Assembly: GCF_007097365.1 (NCBI RefSeq)
Contig: NZ_VJZR01000002.1
Span: 1 to 64,000, forward strand
Source of the DNA: Flavobacterium franklandianum
GTDB taxonomy: Bacteria; Bacteroidota; Bacteroidia; Flavobacteriales; Flavobacteriaceae
DNA length: 64,000 nt
Direction of reading: 5' to 3'
Shown: positions 44,941 to 53,832 of the stretch, piece after piece
How the letters are laid out: each line of letters starts with the position of its first letter
Numbering within the stretch: the stretch's first letter is position 1
Translations under genes and position numbers: made by a program
The notes under the pieces: generated by a model
Database searches by the model: none
The model's input: only the letters and a program-made list of their open reading frames with translations
What the model was told of the DNA's origin: nothing

Positions 44941-45319
44941 AACGATTTTTTTATACTTGGCTATATTTTGGAGTGGCTTGATTATTTATTTGTGTTTGAA
45001 AAACGCCAATGAAATCAAACAAATAGAAATACCAAACTTTGATAAAATTATTCATTTTGTCTTTCATTTTGTTTTTACAATGCTTTGGTTTTTGTATTTA
45101 AAAAAGAAGTTTAAGATTTCAAATAATATTAATCTTTTAGCTGTAACATTAATTATCTCCTTAGTTTTTGGCATAGCAATCGAGCTGATGCAACAATATC
45201 TTACAACAACCAGAACAGCAGACGTTTTGGATGTTTTGGCTAATTTGTTGGGAGCTTTTCTTGCAGCATTCCTAATCATTTTGGTGAATGCCTACAATGG
45301 GTTAATAGATAGAATTTAA
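44933..45319 (+). CDS. VanZ-like membrane protein
   Basis: A 128-residue membrane protein of the VanZ-like family with about four helices. [24 protein letters not shown] carries the family's DKxxHF motif, and [26 protein letters not shown] the second conserved block. The biochemical role is unknown; one member confers low-level teicoplanin resistance. The start is a GTG inside the end of gcvH, so the two are translationally coupled. Confidence 0.88.
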   Translation: MRKTIFLYLAIFWSGLIIYLCLKNANEIKQIEIPNFDKIIHFVFHFVFTMLWFLYLKKKFKISNNINLLAVTLIISLVFGIAIELMQQYLTTTRTADVLDVLANLLGAFLAAFLIILVNAYNGLIDRI

Positions 45320-45342
45320 TTCACAAATTACAAGTTAAACAA

Positions 45343-46086
45343 ATGAATATTAAGCAATACTTAGATTCGACTTATTTAAAAACACCCTCACAAGCAGGAC
45401 TAACTGAAGCTGAGAATACAATTATTGTCAAAGAATTTATTCAAGAAGCCATCGATGAGAATTTTAAACTCATTATGATTCGACCGGATTTGGTTTCATT
45501 AGCAAGCAAAATGATTACAGATGCAAATTCTGTGGTGCAAATAGGAACTGTAATCGATTTCCCAGAAGGAAAAGCAGGATTAGAAGCTAAGCTTGTCGAA
45601 GCAGCTCAAGCGATTCAAGATGGAGCCGATGATTTAGATTTTGTTTGTAATTACGAAGCTTTCAAAGCTGGAAATGTGGATTTGGTCAAAGAAGAAATTT
45701 TAAAGTGTACCCAATTAGGCTTAGCCAATAACAAAGTTGTAAAATGGATTATCGAAGTGGCAGCACTTAGCGAAAAGCAAATTATTCAGCTTTCGGCTTT
45801 AATAAAAAACCTTGTTATTTCTAATTTTAAAGAAGAGAATTATGCTTCGGTTTTTGTAAAATCGTCAACAGGGTTTTTTAAAACAGAAAATAATTTGCCA
45901 AACGGCGCTACAGTTTCATCAATTATCATAATGCTCGAAAATGCCAATCCACTTCCTGTAAAAGCTGCGGGTGGAGTGAGAACCTATGATGAAGCAGTCG
46001 AAATGATTCGATTGGGTGTAAAACGAATTGGCACTTCTGGAGCCAAAGCTATTGCAAATGGGCAAAAAACAGAAGGCGGTTACTAA
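45343..46086 (+). CDS. deoC: deoxyribose-phosphate aldolase
   Basis: DeoC (247 residues) splits 2-deoxyribose-5-phosphate to glyceraldehyde-3-phosphate and acetaldehyde in deoxynucleoside breakdown. The Schiff-base lysine is about K173 in FVKSSTGF. The second active-site lysine is in PVKAAGGVRTYDEA, and the first Asp is in ADDLDFVCNY. The cytoplasmic TIM-barrel length is normal. Fifteen bases separate it from the remB-like gene. Confidence 0.95.
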   Translation: MNIKQYLDSTYLKTPSQAGLTEAENTIIVKEFIQEAIDENFKLIMIRPDLVSLASKMITDANSVVQIGTVIDFPEGKAGLEAKLVEAAQAIQDGADDLDFVCNYEAFKAGNVDLVKEEILKCTQLGLANNKVVKWIIEVAALSEKQIIQLSALIKNLVISNFKEENYASVFVKSSTGFFKTENNLPNGATVSSIIIMLENANPLPVKAAGGVRTYDEAVEMIRLGVKRIGTSGAKAIANGQKTEGGY

Positions 46087-46101
46087 AATCAAAAACACAA
46101 T

Positions 46102-48219
46102 ATGAAAAAAGGATTACTGACGTTGTTTTTGTCTCTTAGCACTCTTGTTGCTTTTTCTCAAGATGTAAATAGTAAAAAGACCATTTTTTCTGCAGAGCAG
46201 TTTCCTGTTTTTCCAAAATGCGAGAATTTGCAGTCCAAAGAATTAGAAAAATGTTTCTACAATGAGGTGCAGGATTTCGTCTTCCAAAATTTTGTAGTTC
46301 CTGAAAACTTGGTTCAAAATAAATTTAAAGGCAATGTAAAAGTACTTTTCGAAGTCGATAAAAACGGAGTTTTCAAAGTGATTTATGTAAACGCTGTCGA
46401 TGATGCTTTGATTAAAGAAACGAAAAGAGTTTTTGCAAAATTCCCAAATATTAAACCATCAACTTACAACGGAAACCCTACTTTTTCTCAGTACAACGTC
46501 ACCATTGCAATACCTTTGAAAAGTATAGAACAATTGGCTTCTGAAGCTTTAGTTGTAGCCGAATCTACAAAAGCAATTCCTAAGCAACTTACGGAATTAG
46601 ATAGTATTGTGTATGAAAAATTCAATAATCCACAGTACAATAGCCATTTGAATGTGCCGTTTTCACACAGTTATTATGCTCATTTTGACCCAGCAATGAA
46701 TCAGGTAGGAGCTAATAATCATACCGCTTCAAAGCCATATACTTATGTAGAAGTGGCCAAATATTACAATCTTGCTGCAGAAAACGAAAAGATAAAGAAA
46801 AAAGCTTCTGGCTGGTGGGCGAGAAAATTATGGAACGAAAACCTGGTCGAAATTCAAGGGGAAGACTATTGGTTTGTTTTAAATCCAATTTTCGATTTGC
46901 AAGTGGGAACTGCTTCCGGCAAAAATCAAGTTGATACCTTCATCAACACACGAGGAATAAATTTGAGTGGTGGCTTGGGTCCTAAACTAAATTTCACTAC
47001 AACCATTTATGAAAGTCAAGGTCGTTTTGCAGATTATTACAACCGTTATGCCGAGTCTATTAGACCTGCAGGTGGAAACCCGGCCATCATTCCTGGAATT
47101 GGAATCGCTAAAGATTTCAAGACGGATGCTTATGATATTCCCTCGGCTGATGCCAATTTGACTTTTGCTCCAGCAAAATTCGTCGATTTGCAATTGGGTT
47201 ATGGACGAAATTTTATTGGCGATGGGTACCGTTCCATATTCGAAAGTGATGGAGCAAGTCCGTATCCTTATTTTAAAATTAACACTAATTTCTGGAAAAT
47301 AAAATACACAAATACCTATATGTGGCTCAAAGATGTGCGTCCTGAAGTAACTCTCGAACGAACCTATGCGACCAAATATATGGCGAACCATTATTTGAGT
47401 TTGAATGTTACGAATCGATGGAATCTAGGTTTATTTGAATCTGTAATTTGGACAGATACCAATAATCGGGGTTTTGATGTGCATTTTGTAAACCCAATTA
47501 TTTTTTATCGTACAGTTGAGTTTACTTCATCGGCTCGAACTGGAAATGCAGTTTTGGGCTTGAGTTCTAAATTCAAATGGAACAACAATGTGACGTTTTA
47601 TGGTCAATTTCTTTTAGATGAATTTTCGCTTGGTGAAGTGAAGAACGAATCGAATAGTTGGAAAAATAAATTTGCGTATCAATTGGGTGTGAAATATTTT
47701 AATGCCTTTAAAGTGGATAATTTATTGTTGCAATTCGAATTCAATCACGTGCGTCCTTATGTGTATTCGCATAGCGTGCCGATTACTAATTACGGACATA
47801 ATAATCAAAATATTGGGCATCCTTGGGGAGGAAATTTTCAAGAGCTTCTTGTTATAGGGCGTTACCACAAAGGCCGACTTTATGCCGATGCAAAAATTAC
47901 TATTGGGACAAAAGGTTTGGATTATGACACTACTCAAAACACATTTAATTATGGAGGAAATATCTACAAAGATTATGATGTGAATAGGCCGTATGATTCC
48001 GGTGTGAAAGTAGGACAAGGAAATAAAACCAATATTTTTATCACCGATTTACAAGCCGGATATTTGGTAAATCCAATGACGAATATGAAACTTTTTGGCA
48101 GTTTTATTTACAGAAACTTCAACCCAAATCAAAACACGGCAACAGTCTTTAACGAAAGCACCACTTGGTTTTCTTTAGGCATTCGCTCGGATGTGTTTAA
48201 TTGGTATTTTGATTATTAG
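46102..48219 (+). CDS. remB: gliding motility protein RemB-like outer-membrane protein
   Basis: A 705-residue exported protein. After the signal peptide (ending VAFSQ), residues about 30-150 look like a TonB C-terminal-type domain (GNVKVLFEVDKNGVFKVIYV). The remainder is rich in aromatic, Asn- and Gly-containing strands (LGYGRNFIGDGYRSIF, GYLVNPMTNMKLFGSFIYRNF), as in an outer-membrane barrel related to capsule-assembly Wzi proteins. Position downstream of sprA-gcvH-vanZ-deoC and overall composition fit RemB of F. johnsoniae, a cell-surface gliding protein. The gene name rests on memory of the family and synteny. Confidence 0.75.
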   Translation: MKKGLLTLFLSLSTLVAFSQDVNSKKTIFSAEQFPVFPKCENLQSKELEKCFYNEVQDFVFQNFVVPENLVQNKFKGNVKVLFEVDKNGVFKVIYVNAVDDALIKETKRVFAKFPNIKPSTYNGNPTFSQYNVTIAIPLKSIEQLASEALVVAESTKAIPKQLTELDSIVYEKFNNPQYNSHLNVPFSHSYYAHFDPAMNQVGANNHTASKPYTYVEVAKYYNLAAENEKIKKKASGWWARKLWNENLVEIQGEDYWFVLNPIFDLQVGTASGKNQVDTFINTRGINLSGGLGPKLNFTTTIYESQGRFADYYNRYAESIRPAGGNPAIIPGIGIAKDFKTDAYDIPSADANLTFAPAKFVDLQLGYGRNFIGDGYRSIFESDGASPYPYFKINTNFWKIKYTNTYMWLKDVRPEVTLERTYATKYMANHYLSLNVTNRWNLGLFESVIWTDTNNRGFDVHFVNPIIFYRTVEFTSSARTGNAVLGLSSKFKWNNNVTFYGQFLLDEFSLGEVKNESNSWKNKFAYQLGVKYFNAFKVDNLLLQFEFNHVRPYVYSHSVPITNYGHNNQNIGHPWGGNFQELLVIGRYHKGRLYADAKITIGTKGLDYDTTQNTFNYGGNIYKDYDVNRPYDSGVKVGQGNKTNIFITDLQAGYLVNPMTNMKLFGSFIYRNFNPNQNTATVFNESTTWFSLGIRSDVFNWYFDY

Positions 48220-48300
48220 AGGTTTAAAATTTTTTGTTAAAGAAAGACTTTTTGCAATATAGACCATGTGTAATTTAACAAATGAATAGTGCTAAATAAT

Positions 48301-48525
48301 ATGATTGATCTAATTCATCCAGCTGATTTTCAATTGAGTGTATTTTATTTTATTTTTTTAATTTTTATTTGTGTTATTTATAAATTTGAATTAAAAAGCA
48401 AAAAAAATATGGGGCCTTTAACCGATTATGATAAGTATTATTGTAAATCTTCCATAAAATCTTTAGGTTTGATTATTCTATCTGCAATATTATTTGCAAT
48501 ATACTTTCTAAAAGCAATTTTTTAA
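48301..48525 (+). CDS. small two-helix membrane protein
   Basis: A 74-residue protein, unrecognised. Two hydrophobic segments (LSVFYFIFLIFICVIYKF and LGLIILSAILFAIYFLKAIF) flank a basic, polar loop containing NMGPLTDYDKYYCKSS. A GTG at 48289 is an alternative start four codons earlier. It is followed by a terminator hairpin, which supports an independent transcript. Confidence 0.55.
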   Translation: MIDLIHPADFQLSVFYFIFLIFICVIYKFELKSKKNMGPLTDYDKYYCKSSIKSLGLIILSAILFAIYFLKAIF

Positions 48526-48574
48526 ATAAATCTCAATCTCGAAAATCTTCCAATTTTTCAAAAGTTAAAATCGC

Positions 48575-48604
48575 AACCACAACCCCAAAAGTTGTGGTTT
48601 TTTT
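48575..48604 (+). terminator. terminator after the small membrane protein gene
   Basis: AACCACAAC pairs with GTTGTGGTT around a seven-base loop, followed by T. Confidence 0.82.
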
Positions 48605-48692
48605 ATTTTAAAAAAATCTTCCAAAATGAGGAAAACCGTAAGGAAGTTAATTTTATTGACTTTAAGTTTGTGTCAAAATAACAAATTATAGA

Positions 48693-48908
48693 ATGAAAAC
48701 TATCGAAAACGAATCTTTAGAAAAAATATCTAGCTTGGATTTGAGCTATGTGATTTTCTTTTGGAAAGAGTACGATTCAAATTCGGTTGTAATCGCTCAC
48801 GACGAATTAGTAAAAAGGAAGTATCCCATTACAGGGAATTTCTACGATAAAATGACGGAGTTTTGTAAAAAACAATTGCCGTCTGAAAACCGAAAAGATT
48901 TAATTTAA
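48693..48908 (+). CDS. small cytoplasmic hypothetical protein
   Basis: A 71-residue soluble protein with no recognised domain: an N-terminal acidic helix (ENESLEKISSLDLSYVIFFWKEYD), a central helix (VVIAHDELVKRKY) and a basic C-terminal helix (FYDKMTEFCKKQL). ATG start, ordinary codon use, and 17 bases ahead of the next gene, with which it is probably co-transcribed. Confidence 0.6.
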   Translation: MKTIENESLEKISSLDLSYVIFFWKEYDSNSVVIAHDELVKRKYPITGNFYDKMTEFCKKQLPSENRKDLI

Positions 48909-48925
48909 AGAAATCTGTATGAATT

Positions 48926-49327
48926 ATGATTGTAAACAATTTCAAAAAAATAACTATCGGTGAAAAAGGAGTGATTCTGAAGTTTAAGTCGAAAGAGCCA
49001 AAAGAAATTCCGTTTTCAGAAATTAACCAAATATATATTAAAGTAAAAAAAACTCCAATACAATATGTTTTGTTATTTGTTGTGGTGTCTTTAAGTATAG
49101 TTTTACTCTCATTGTGGATTTTTGGGTTAACATTGGTTGCGTTTTCGCCCTTGTTTTTGGTTTTTGTCGGTGTAATAAAATTGTATAGTTATAAACGCTT
49201 TGTTTTGAAAATAAAATTAAAAAATGGCAGTTCGGTCATACAGACCATTCCGTTAAGGTTAAAACATAAGACCATCGAAGACATAACTAAAATACGTAAA
49301 GCCATTTTAGTTTGCGTTAAATCCTAA
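48926..49327 (+). CDS. membrane protein with PH-like halves
   Basis: A 133-residue protein. A beta-rich N-terminal part (ITIGEKGVILKFKSKEPKEIPFSEINQIYIKVKK) precedes two close membrane helices (about 48-85), and a second beta-rich part (KRFVLKIKLKNGSSVIQTIPL) follows. The pattern resembles small bacterial PH-domain membrane proteins, but that is inference. The function is unknown. Confidence 0.65.
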   Translation: MIVNNFKKITIGEKGVILKFKSKEPKEIPFSEINQIYIKVKKTPIQYVLLFVVVSLSIVLLSLWIFGLTLVAFSPLFLVFVGVIKLYSYKRFVLKIKLKNGSSVIQTIPLRLKHKTIEDITKIRKAILVCVKS

Positions 49328-49467
49328 AAATCCCTACTATTCATTCCTTTACTTGGAGGATTTGTATTTCAAAGAATCAATAATCCAAAATTATTTTTGG
49401 AAAACTAAAGCAATTAACAAGCATTTTGAATATGAAATGACAAAATTCCTTTTTTATGAATTGTTTT

Positions 49468-49498
49468 TTGCCTAATCCCTTTTGATAAACTACTTTTG
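49468..49498 (+). promoter_or_regulatory. promoter of the oxidase assembly operon
   Basis: TTG (49468-49470), 20-base spacer, TACTTTTG (49491-49498). It lies within the longest possible reading frame of the heme O synthase gene, so the true translation start must be further downstream. Confidence 0.7.
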
Positions 49499-49529
49499 CA
49501 AAAGTTTTAAAAAACAAACCAAGCAAACT

Positions 49530-50432
49530 TTGAATAGTACACCCAATTCCATTTCCATAAAATCCATTTATATTGATTTTAAAGCAATCACAAAAGCGGG
49601 TTTAGCTATTAGTGTTGTTTTTTCGTCAATAGCAGGATTTTTGCTTGGAGTTCCAGATATTCTTTCTTTAGATTGGACAATTTTGCTTAAGCTAGCCATT
49701 GGTGGTTATTGTATGGTAGGCGCTTCGAATGCTTACAATCAAGTTATCGAAAAAGACCTCGATGCCTTGATGGATAGAACCAAGAATCGTCCCGTTCCCG
49801 CAGGAAGAATGTCTCCGAATGTCGCTTTGGTCATTGCTAGCATTCTTACTCTTATCGGAATTGTGTTGCTTTACACCATCAATCCAAAAACAGCTATGTT
49901 TGGAGCGATTTCAATATTTTTATACACGAGTATTTACACGCCTCTGAAAACGGTGACATCGTTGTCGGTTTTTGTGGGAGCGATTCCCGGAGCGATTCCT
50001 TTTATGTTGGGTTGGGTTGCGGCAACGGGTAATTTTGGCATCGAAGCTGGAACCCTATTCTTAATTCAGTTTTTTTGGCAGTTTCCTCATTTCTGGGCAA
50101 TCGGTTGGTTCTTATACGAAGATTATGAAAAAGCAGGTTTCTTTATGTTACCAACAGGAAAAAAAGATAACGGAACGGCTTTGCAAATCATATTATATAC
50201 AGTTTGGCTAATTATAGCTACACTTTTGCCGTCATTAGGTTATACCGGACAATTATTTATTTCGCCCGTGGCGGCAGTTTTGGTCTTTTTGCTAGGACTT
50301 TGGATGCTTTTTTATGCAGTGAAATTGTATAAGTCAAGAACTACCAAAGCCGCGAGAACTTTAATGTTAGTAAGTGTCTCTTATATTACTTTATTGCAAT
50401 TAATTTATATATTTGACAAAATTTTAAGATAG
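49530..50432 (+). CDS. ctaB: protoheme IX farnesyltransferase (heme O synthase)
   Basis: UbiA-family membrane prenyltransferase of about 300 residues (CyoE/CtaB) that adds the farnesyl tail to protoheme, the first step to heme A for the aa3 oxidase. The two Asp-rich prenyl-diphosphate motifs are NAYNQVIEKDLDALMDRTKNRPVPAGR and YTPLKTVTS; FFWQFPHFWAIGWF is the heme-binding region. About nine helices. I start it at the TTG at 49530 because the earlier TTG at 49482 lies upstream of the -7 element. First gene of an eight-gene oxidase operon. Confidence 0.93.
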   Translation: MNSTPNSISIKSIYIDFKAITKAGLAISVVFSSIAGFLLGVPDILSLDWTILLKLAIGGYCMVGASNAYNQVIEKDLDALMDRTKNRPVPAGRMSPNVALVIASILTLIGIVLLYTINPKTAMFGAISIFLYTSIYTPLKTVTSLSVFVGAIPGAIPFMLGWVAATGNFGIEAGTLFLIQFFWQFPHFWAIGWFLYEDYEKAGFFMLPTGKKDNGTALQIILYTVWLIIATLLPSLGYTGQLFISPVAAVLVFLLGLWMLFYAVKLYKSRTTKAARTLMLVSVSYITLLQLIYIFDKILR

Positions 50433-50434
50433 AT

Positions 50435-51022
50435 ATGACAACTACAATGACCGCCGAAGAGCATAAATCAAGAACAGCAAGATCATACAAATTGTTGTTG
50501 TTGTTTGCTATGATCAGTATGATTATGATGTTTGCTGGCCTCACTAGTGCTTTTGTGGTGAGTAAATCAAGAGCCGATTGGTTGAAGGATTTTCAATTGC
50601 CAACAGCTTTTTATTACAGTACGATAGTAATTATTGGTTGTAGCATCACTTTTCATTTGGCTAAAAAAGCCATTCAAAAGGACAAGCAACAATTAACAAC
50701 AACATTTCTTTTAGCCACTTTAGCTTTAGGGATTTTATTTGTGGTGTTGCAATTTGTAGGTTTTGGACAAATTGTAGAAAGTGGTTATTATTTTACTGGA
50801 GCCGAAAGTTCCATTACAACAACATTTCTATACATAGTAACGGTGGTTCACTTGTTGCACCTTGCTGGCGGATTAATCGCTCTTTTTATTATTATATTTA
50901 AACAATTGAAACATAAATACAATTCAACACAAACTTTAGGCATTGAACTAGGTGCTATGTATTGGCACTTCCTAGATTTATTGTGGATTTATTTATTTTT
51001 ATTTTTATTTTTCTTTGAATAA
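50435..51022 (+). CDS. cytochrome c oxidase subunit III, short form
   Basis: A 195-residue, five-helix member of the heme-copper oxidase subunit III family. Marker segments are MFAGLTSAFVVSKSRADW, a GxxxxGxYYFTGAES loop and HLLHLAGGLIALF, ending with YWHFLDLLWIYLFLFLF. It stabilises subunit I. Two bases separate it from the heme O synthase gene. A second subunit III gene follows, so the oxidase has two such proteins, as in other flavobacteria. Confidence 0.92.
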   Translation: MTTTMTAEEHKSRTARSYKLLLLFAMISMIMMFAGLTSAFVVSKSRADWLKDFQLPTAFYYSTIVIIGCSITFHLAKKAIQKDKQQLTTTFLLATLALGILFVVLQFVGFGQIVESGYYFTGAESSITTTFLYIVTVVHLLHLAGGLIALFIIIFKQLKHKYNSTQTLGIELGAMYWHFLDLLWIYLFLFLFFFE

Positions 51023-51064
51023 GAAAAAATTGTAGATTTGGAAACTTTTAATTAAAATATTTTT

Positions 51065-52042
51065 ATGAGTACAGTTACAACTGCGAATAGTGGAGAAAAA
51101 GTATGGGGTGGCGGCGACAACCAGCCCTTAGGTGCCAGTTATGGCAAATTGATGATGTGGTTCTTTATCCTGTCAGATGCATTAACATTTTCAGGATTTC
51201 TTGCTGCTTATGGATTTTCAAGATTTAAATTTATTGAAACTTGGCCTTTAGCTGATGAAGTGTTTACGCACTTTCCTTTCATGCATGGAAACCCTCAGCC
51301 AATGCTTTATGTAGCATTTATGACTTTTGTTTTGATCTTTTCATCCGTAACAATGGTTCTTGCTGTTGATGCTGGTCACGAAATGAAAAAGGACAAAGTA
51401 GTCATTTATTTGTTTTTGACCATTATTGGTGGTTTAATATTCGTAGGGTCACAAGCTTGGGAATGGAAAAACTTTATAAAAGGAGAATTTGGCGCTGTTG
51501 AAACCAAAGGAGGAAGTTTACTTCAGTTTGTTGATACAGATGGAAAAAGAGTAGCACTTGCTGATTTTGCTGCAACGCTGCCAGAAGAAAGAGAACAATT
51601 GACACGAGATAAAGGAAGATGGTTCATGGATGAGCCTACTTTGCCATCCTATTCCGTTGCCGAAGTTCAAGCAGGTTTCAAAGCACATCCAAATATTTTG
51701 GTAAGAACAGAGATGATAGATGCCAATAAGAAAAAAACAGTGCTGACTAGAAGCGAGTCTGAATCGCGTTTGAAAGACGCTAGTTTAGTCGTAGAAGGTG
51801 CAAATCTGACTAGAAATGAATATGGCAGTAAGTTGTTTGCTGACTTCTTTTTCTTTATCACAGGTTTTCACGGTTTCCACGTATTTTCTGGAGTTATTAT
51901 TAATATTATCATTTTCTTTAATGTGTTACTTGGAACATACGAGAAAAGAAAAAGTTATGAAATGGTTGAAAAAGTTGGGCTTTATTGGCACTTTGTTGAT
52001 TTAGTTTGGGTTTTTGTATTCACAGTTTTCTATCTAGTTTAA
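51065..52042 (+). CDS. cytochrome c oxidase subunit III with large soluble insert
   Basis: A 325-residue subunit III paralogue. The helices match the family (GKLMMWFFILSDALTFSGFLAAYGF, TGFHGFHVFSGVIINIIIF, and LYWHFVDLVWVFVFTVFYLV at the end). Between the third and fourth helices is an insert of about 110 residues (roughly 140-250) of soluble, charged sequence, including FVDTDGKRVALADFAATLPEEREQ. The role of the insert is unknown; it could contact ActABCDEF subunits or cytochrome c. Confidence 0.92.
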   Translation: MSTVTTANSGEKVWGGGDNQPLGASYGKLMMWFFILSDALTFSGFLAAYGFSRFKFIETWPLADEVFTHFPFMHGNPQPMLYVAFMTFVLIFSSVTMVLAVDAGHEMKKDKVVIYLFLTIIGGLIFVGSQAWEWKNFIKGEFGAVETKGGSLLQFVDTDGKRVALADFAATLPEEREQLTRDKGRWFMDEPTLPSYSVAEVQAGFKAHPNILVRTEMIDANKKKTVLTRSESESRLKDASLVVEGANLTRNEYGSKLFADFFFFITGFHGFHVFSGVIINIIIFFNVLLGTYEKRKSYEMVEKVGLYWHFVDLVWVFVFTVFYLV

Positions 52043-52061
52043 TTCACAAAAAGGTATTATT

Positions 52062-52412
52062 ATGTCACACGCACACGTTTCTAACACAAAAAGAATTTGG
52101 ACAGTTTTTGGATATTTGTCTTTAATAACAATTGTTGAGGTAATTTTAGGAATTATTAAGCCAGGAATTTTGCACAACAATAGTTTATTAGGCTTGAACT
52201 TGTTAAACTGGATTTTTATTATTTTAACTTTGGTTAAAGCATATTATATAGTATATGCTTTCATGCACATGGAAGGCGAAAAATCGGCTTTAAGATATGC
52301 TGTTATTTTACCTTTTATATTTTTGATTATTTATTTACTTTTCATTCTTTTGATAGAAGGAAATTATATTTTCGAGGTTTTTAAGAATTCTACCATCAAG
52401 TGGAATTTTTAA
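52062..52412 (+). CDS. cytochrome c oxidase subunit IV family protein
   Basis: A 116-residue membrane protein with three helices and the CyoD/subunit IV-type pattern: KRIWTVFGYLSLITIVEVILGI, then IFIILTLVKAYYIVYAFMHMEGE, then a final helix IFLIIYLLFILLIEG. It is an accessory oxidase subunit that may assist CuB insertion or stability. Twenty bases after the subunit III gene. Confidence 0.9.
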   Translation: MSHAHVSNTKRIWTVFGYLSLITIVEVILGIIKPGILHNNSLLGLNLLNWIFIILTLVKAYYIVYAFMHMEGEKSALRYAVILPFIFLIIYLLFILLIEGNYIFEVFKNSTIKWNF

Positions 52413-52489
52413 CAAAATATTAATTCAATAAAAAGGGTGCGCATTGCGTGCCTTTTTTTATTTTTGTACATTATTCTGTTGCTTCTATT

Positions 52490-53131
52490 ATGAAAAAAAA
52501 CATTGTTCTCTTCGTTCTTTTTGTTTTACCCATTGTTGCCTATCTTTTTTTCGCATCAGGGGTAAACAGTTTTACAAAATTACCAATAATCACTCCAAAA
52601 GTCGCCGATTTTGGCAATTGGAAATCGCTGAAAAACGAGAAAGTCAGTCTTGATAACAAAATTACTATTCTTGGTTTTTCGGGAACCAATATTCTAAAAA
52701 ATAGAGGCAATTTTTTTAATCTTAACGCAAAAATTTATCAGCGTTATCACGAATTCAAAGATCTTCAATTTGTGGTTATTTGTCCTTTGGGAACCCAAGG
52801 GGATGCACAGACCATTATCGATGCCTTAAGCGCTTCTACAGATGTTAGTCAATGGCATTTTGTTTTTACATCGCCAGATGAAATCAAAACCTATTACGAC
52901 CAGCTAAAACTTGTTGGAAATTTGGATTCAGATTTTGGAACTCCAAACGTATATATTGTTGATAAGGAAAGAAATCTTCGCGGAAGAAAAGAAAAAAAAG
53001 GGTATAAAGAAGGGTATAACACTTTTCATCCTGCTGAATTGAGCAACGAAATGCTGGACGATTTCAAAGTTATTCTTTACGAATATCGTGCAGCTTTAAA
53101 GAAAAATCATAATGCTACAAAAAAACTTTAA
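52490..53131 (+). CDS. membrane-anchored SCO/thioredoxin-like protein without cysteines
   Basis: A 213-residue protein with one N-terminal membrane helix (IVLFVLFVLPIVAYLFFASG) and a periplasmic thioredoxin-like fold: KITILGFSGTNILKNRGNF where SCO or thioredoxin has its Cys pair, then LQFVVICPLGTQGDA, then TPNVYIVDKERNLRGR. The CXXC or CXXXC is absent. It sits immediately before a true SCO gene (13-base gap), so a structural or chaperone role in CuA assembly is a reasonable inference. The ATG at 52490 gives a proper anchor. Confidence 0.75.
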   Translation: MKKNIVLFVLFVLPIVAYLFFASGVNSFTKLPIITPKVADFGNWKSLKNEKVSLDNKITILGFSGTNILKNRGNFFNLNAKIYQRYHEFKDLQFVVICPLGTQGDAQTIIDALSASTDVSQWHFVFTSPDEIKTYYDQLKLVGNLDSDFGTPNVYIVDKERNLRGRKEKKGYKEGYNTFHPAELSNEMLDDFKVILYEYRAALKKNHNATKKL

Positions 53132-53143
53132 ACAATAGAAATA

Positions 53144-53830
53144 ATGTTCAAAAATAAATCTTATATCGGGATATCCTTCATCATTTTGGTTTTCGGAATC
53201 TATGTCATTCCTAAAATTATCGACCGTTTTCAAAACAACGAAATTGTAAAAGGAGATCGGTTGGACAAAATTTCTAATTCTAATTCAAATAATGAAAGTT
53301 TGGTGAAAATTGGTCCAGCTCCAAAATTCGAATTGGTCAATCAGGATAATATCAAGGTTACTAATGAAACCTATAAGGGTAAAGTCTATGTTTTAGAATT
53401 TTTCTTTTCGACCTGTCCTACTATTTGTCCGAAGATGAACCAAAGTATGTTACAAATAGAAAAAACCTTCTTTGGTAATCCTAATTTCGGAATTGTTTCT
53501 ATTACTATCGATCCTGAACATGATACTGCTAAAGTTTTAAAAGAACATCGGGAATTATTAGGCGTAAAATCTTCGAACTGGAATTTTTTGACAGGTGATA
53601 AAACCTATATATTTGATCTTTCGAACAAAGGGTTCAATCTTTATGCAGGAGAGAATAACAAAGCAAAAGGAGGGTTTGAACATTCGGGATTGTTTGCCTT
53701 GATTGATAAAAATGGTGACATTCGTTGCCGAAGAGACAAATACGGAAACCCGATTTTATATTATGATGGTTTAGAAAAAACAGGAGTTAGGGACATTCAA
53801 CAAGATATCGCAATTTTATTAAAAGAATAA
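53144..53830 (+). CDS. SCO family copper chaperone
   Basis: SCO1/SenC-family protein (228 residues) that delivers copper to, or reduces, the CuA site of CoxB. One N-terminal helix anchors it. The copper site CPTICP (C91 and C95) and the distant His in GGFEHSGLFALID are all present. A Ser/Asn-rich linker lies between anchor and domain. Two bases ahead of the DUF420 gene. Confidence 0.93.
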   Translation: MFKNKSYIGISFIILVFGIYVIPKIIDRFQNNEIVKGDRLDKISNSNSNNESLVKIGPAPKFELVNQDNIKVTNETYKGKVYVLEFFFSTCPTICPKMNQSMLQIEKTFFGNPNFGIVSITIDPEHDTAKVLKEHRELLGVKSSNWNFLTGDKTYIFDLSNKGFNLYAGENNKAKGGFEHSGLFALIDKNGDIRCRRDKYGNPILYYDGLEKTGVRDIQQDIAILLKE

Positions 53831-53832
53831 AC

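Noticed and set aside
49482..49529. Upstream extension of the heme O synthase from TTG 49482
   Set aside because: A good promoter -7 element (49491-49498) lies inside the extension, so it would not be transcribed.
52431..52460. Terminator-like sequence before the SCO-like gene
   Set aside because: It reads like the rimP leader hairpin (GCATTGCGTGCC and a T run), but the left arm GGGTGCGC does not pair with the right arm, so no stable stem forms.
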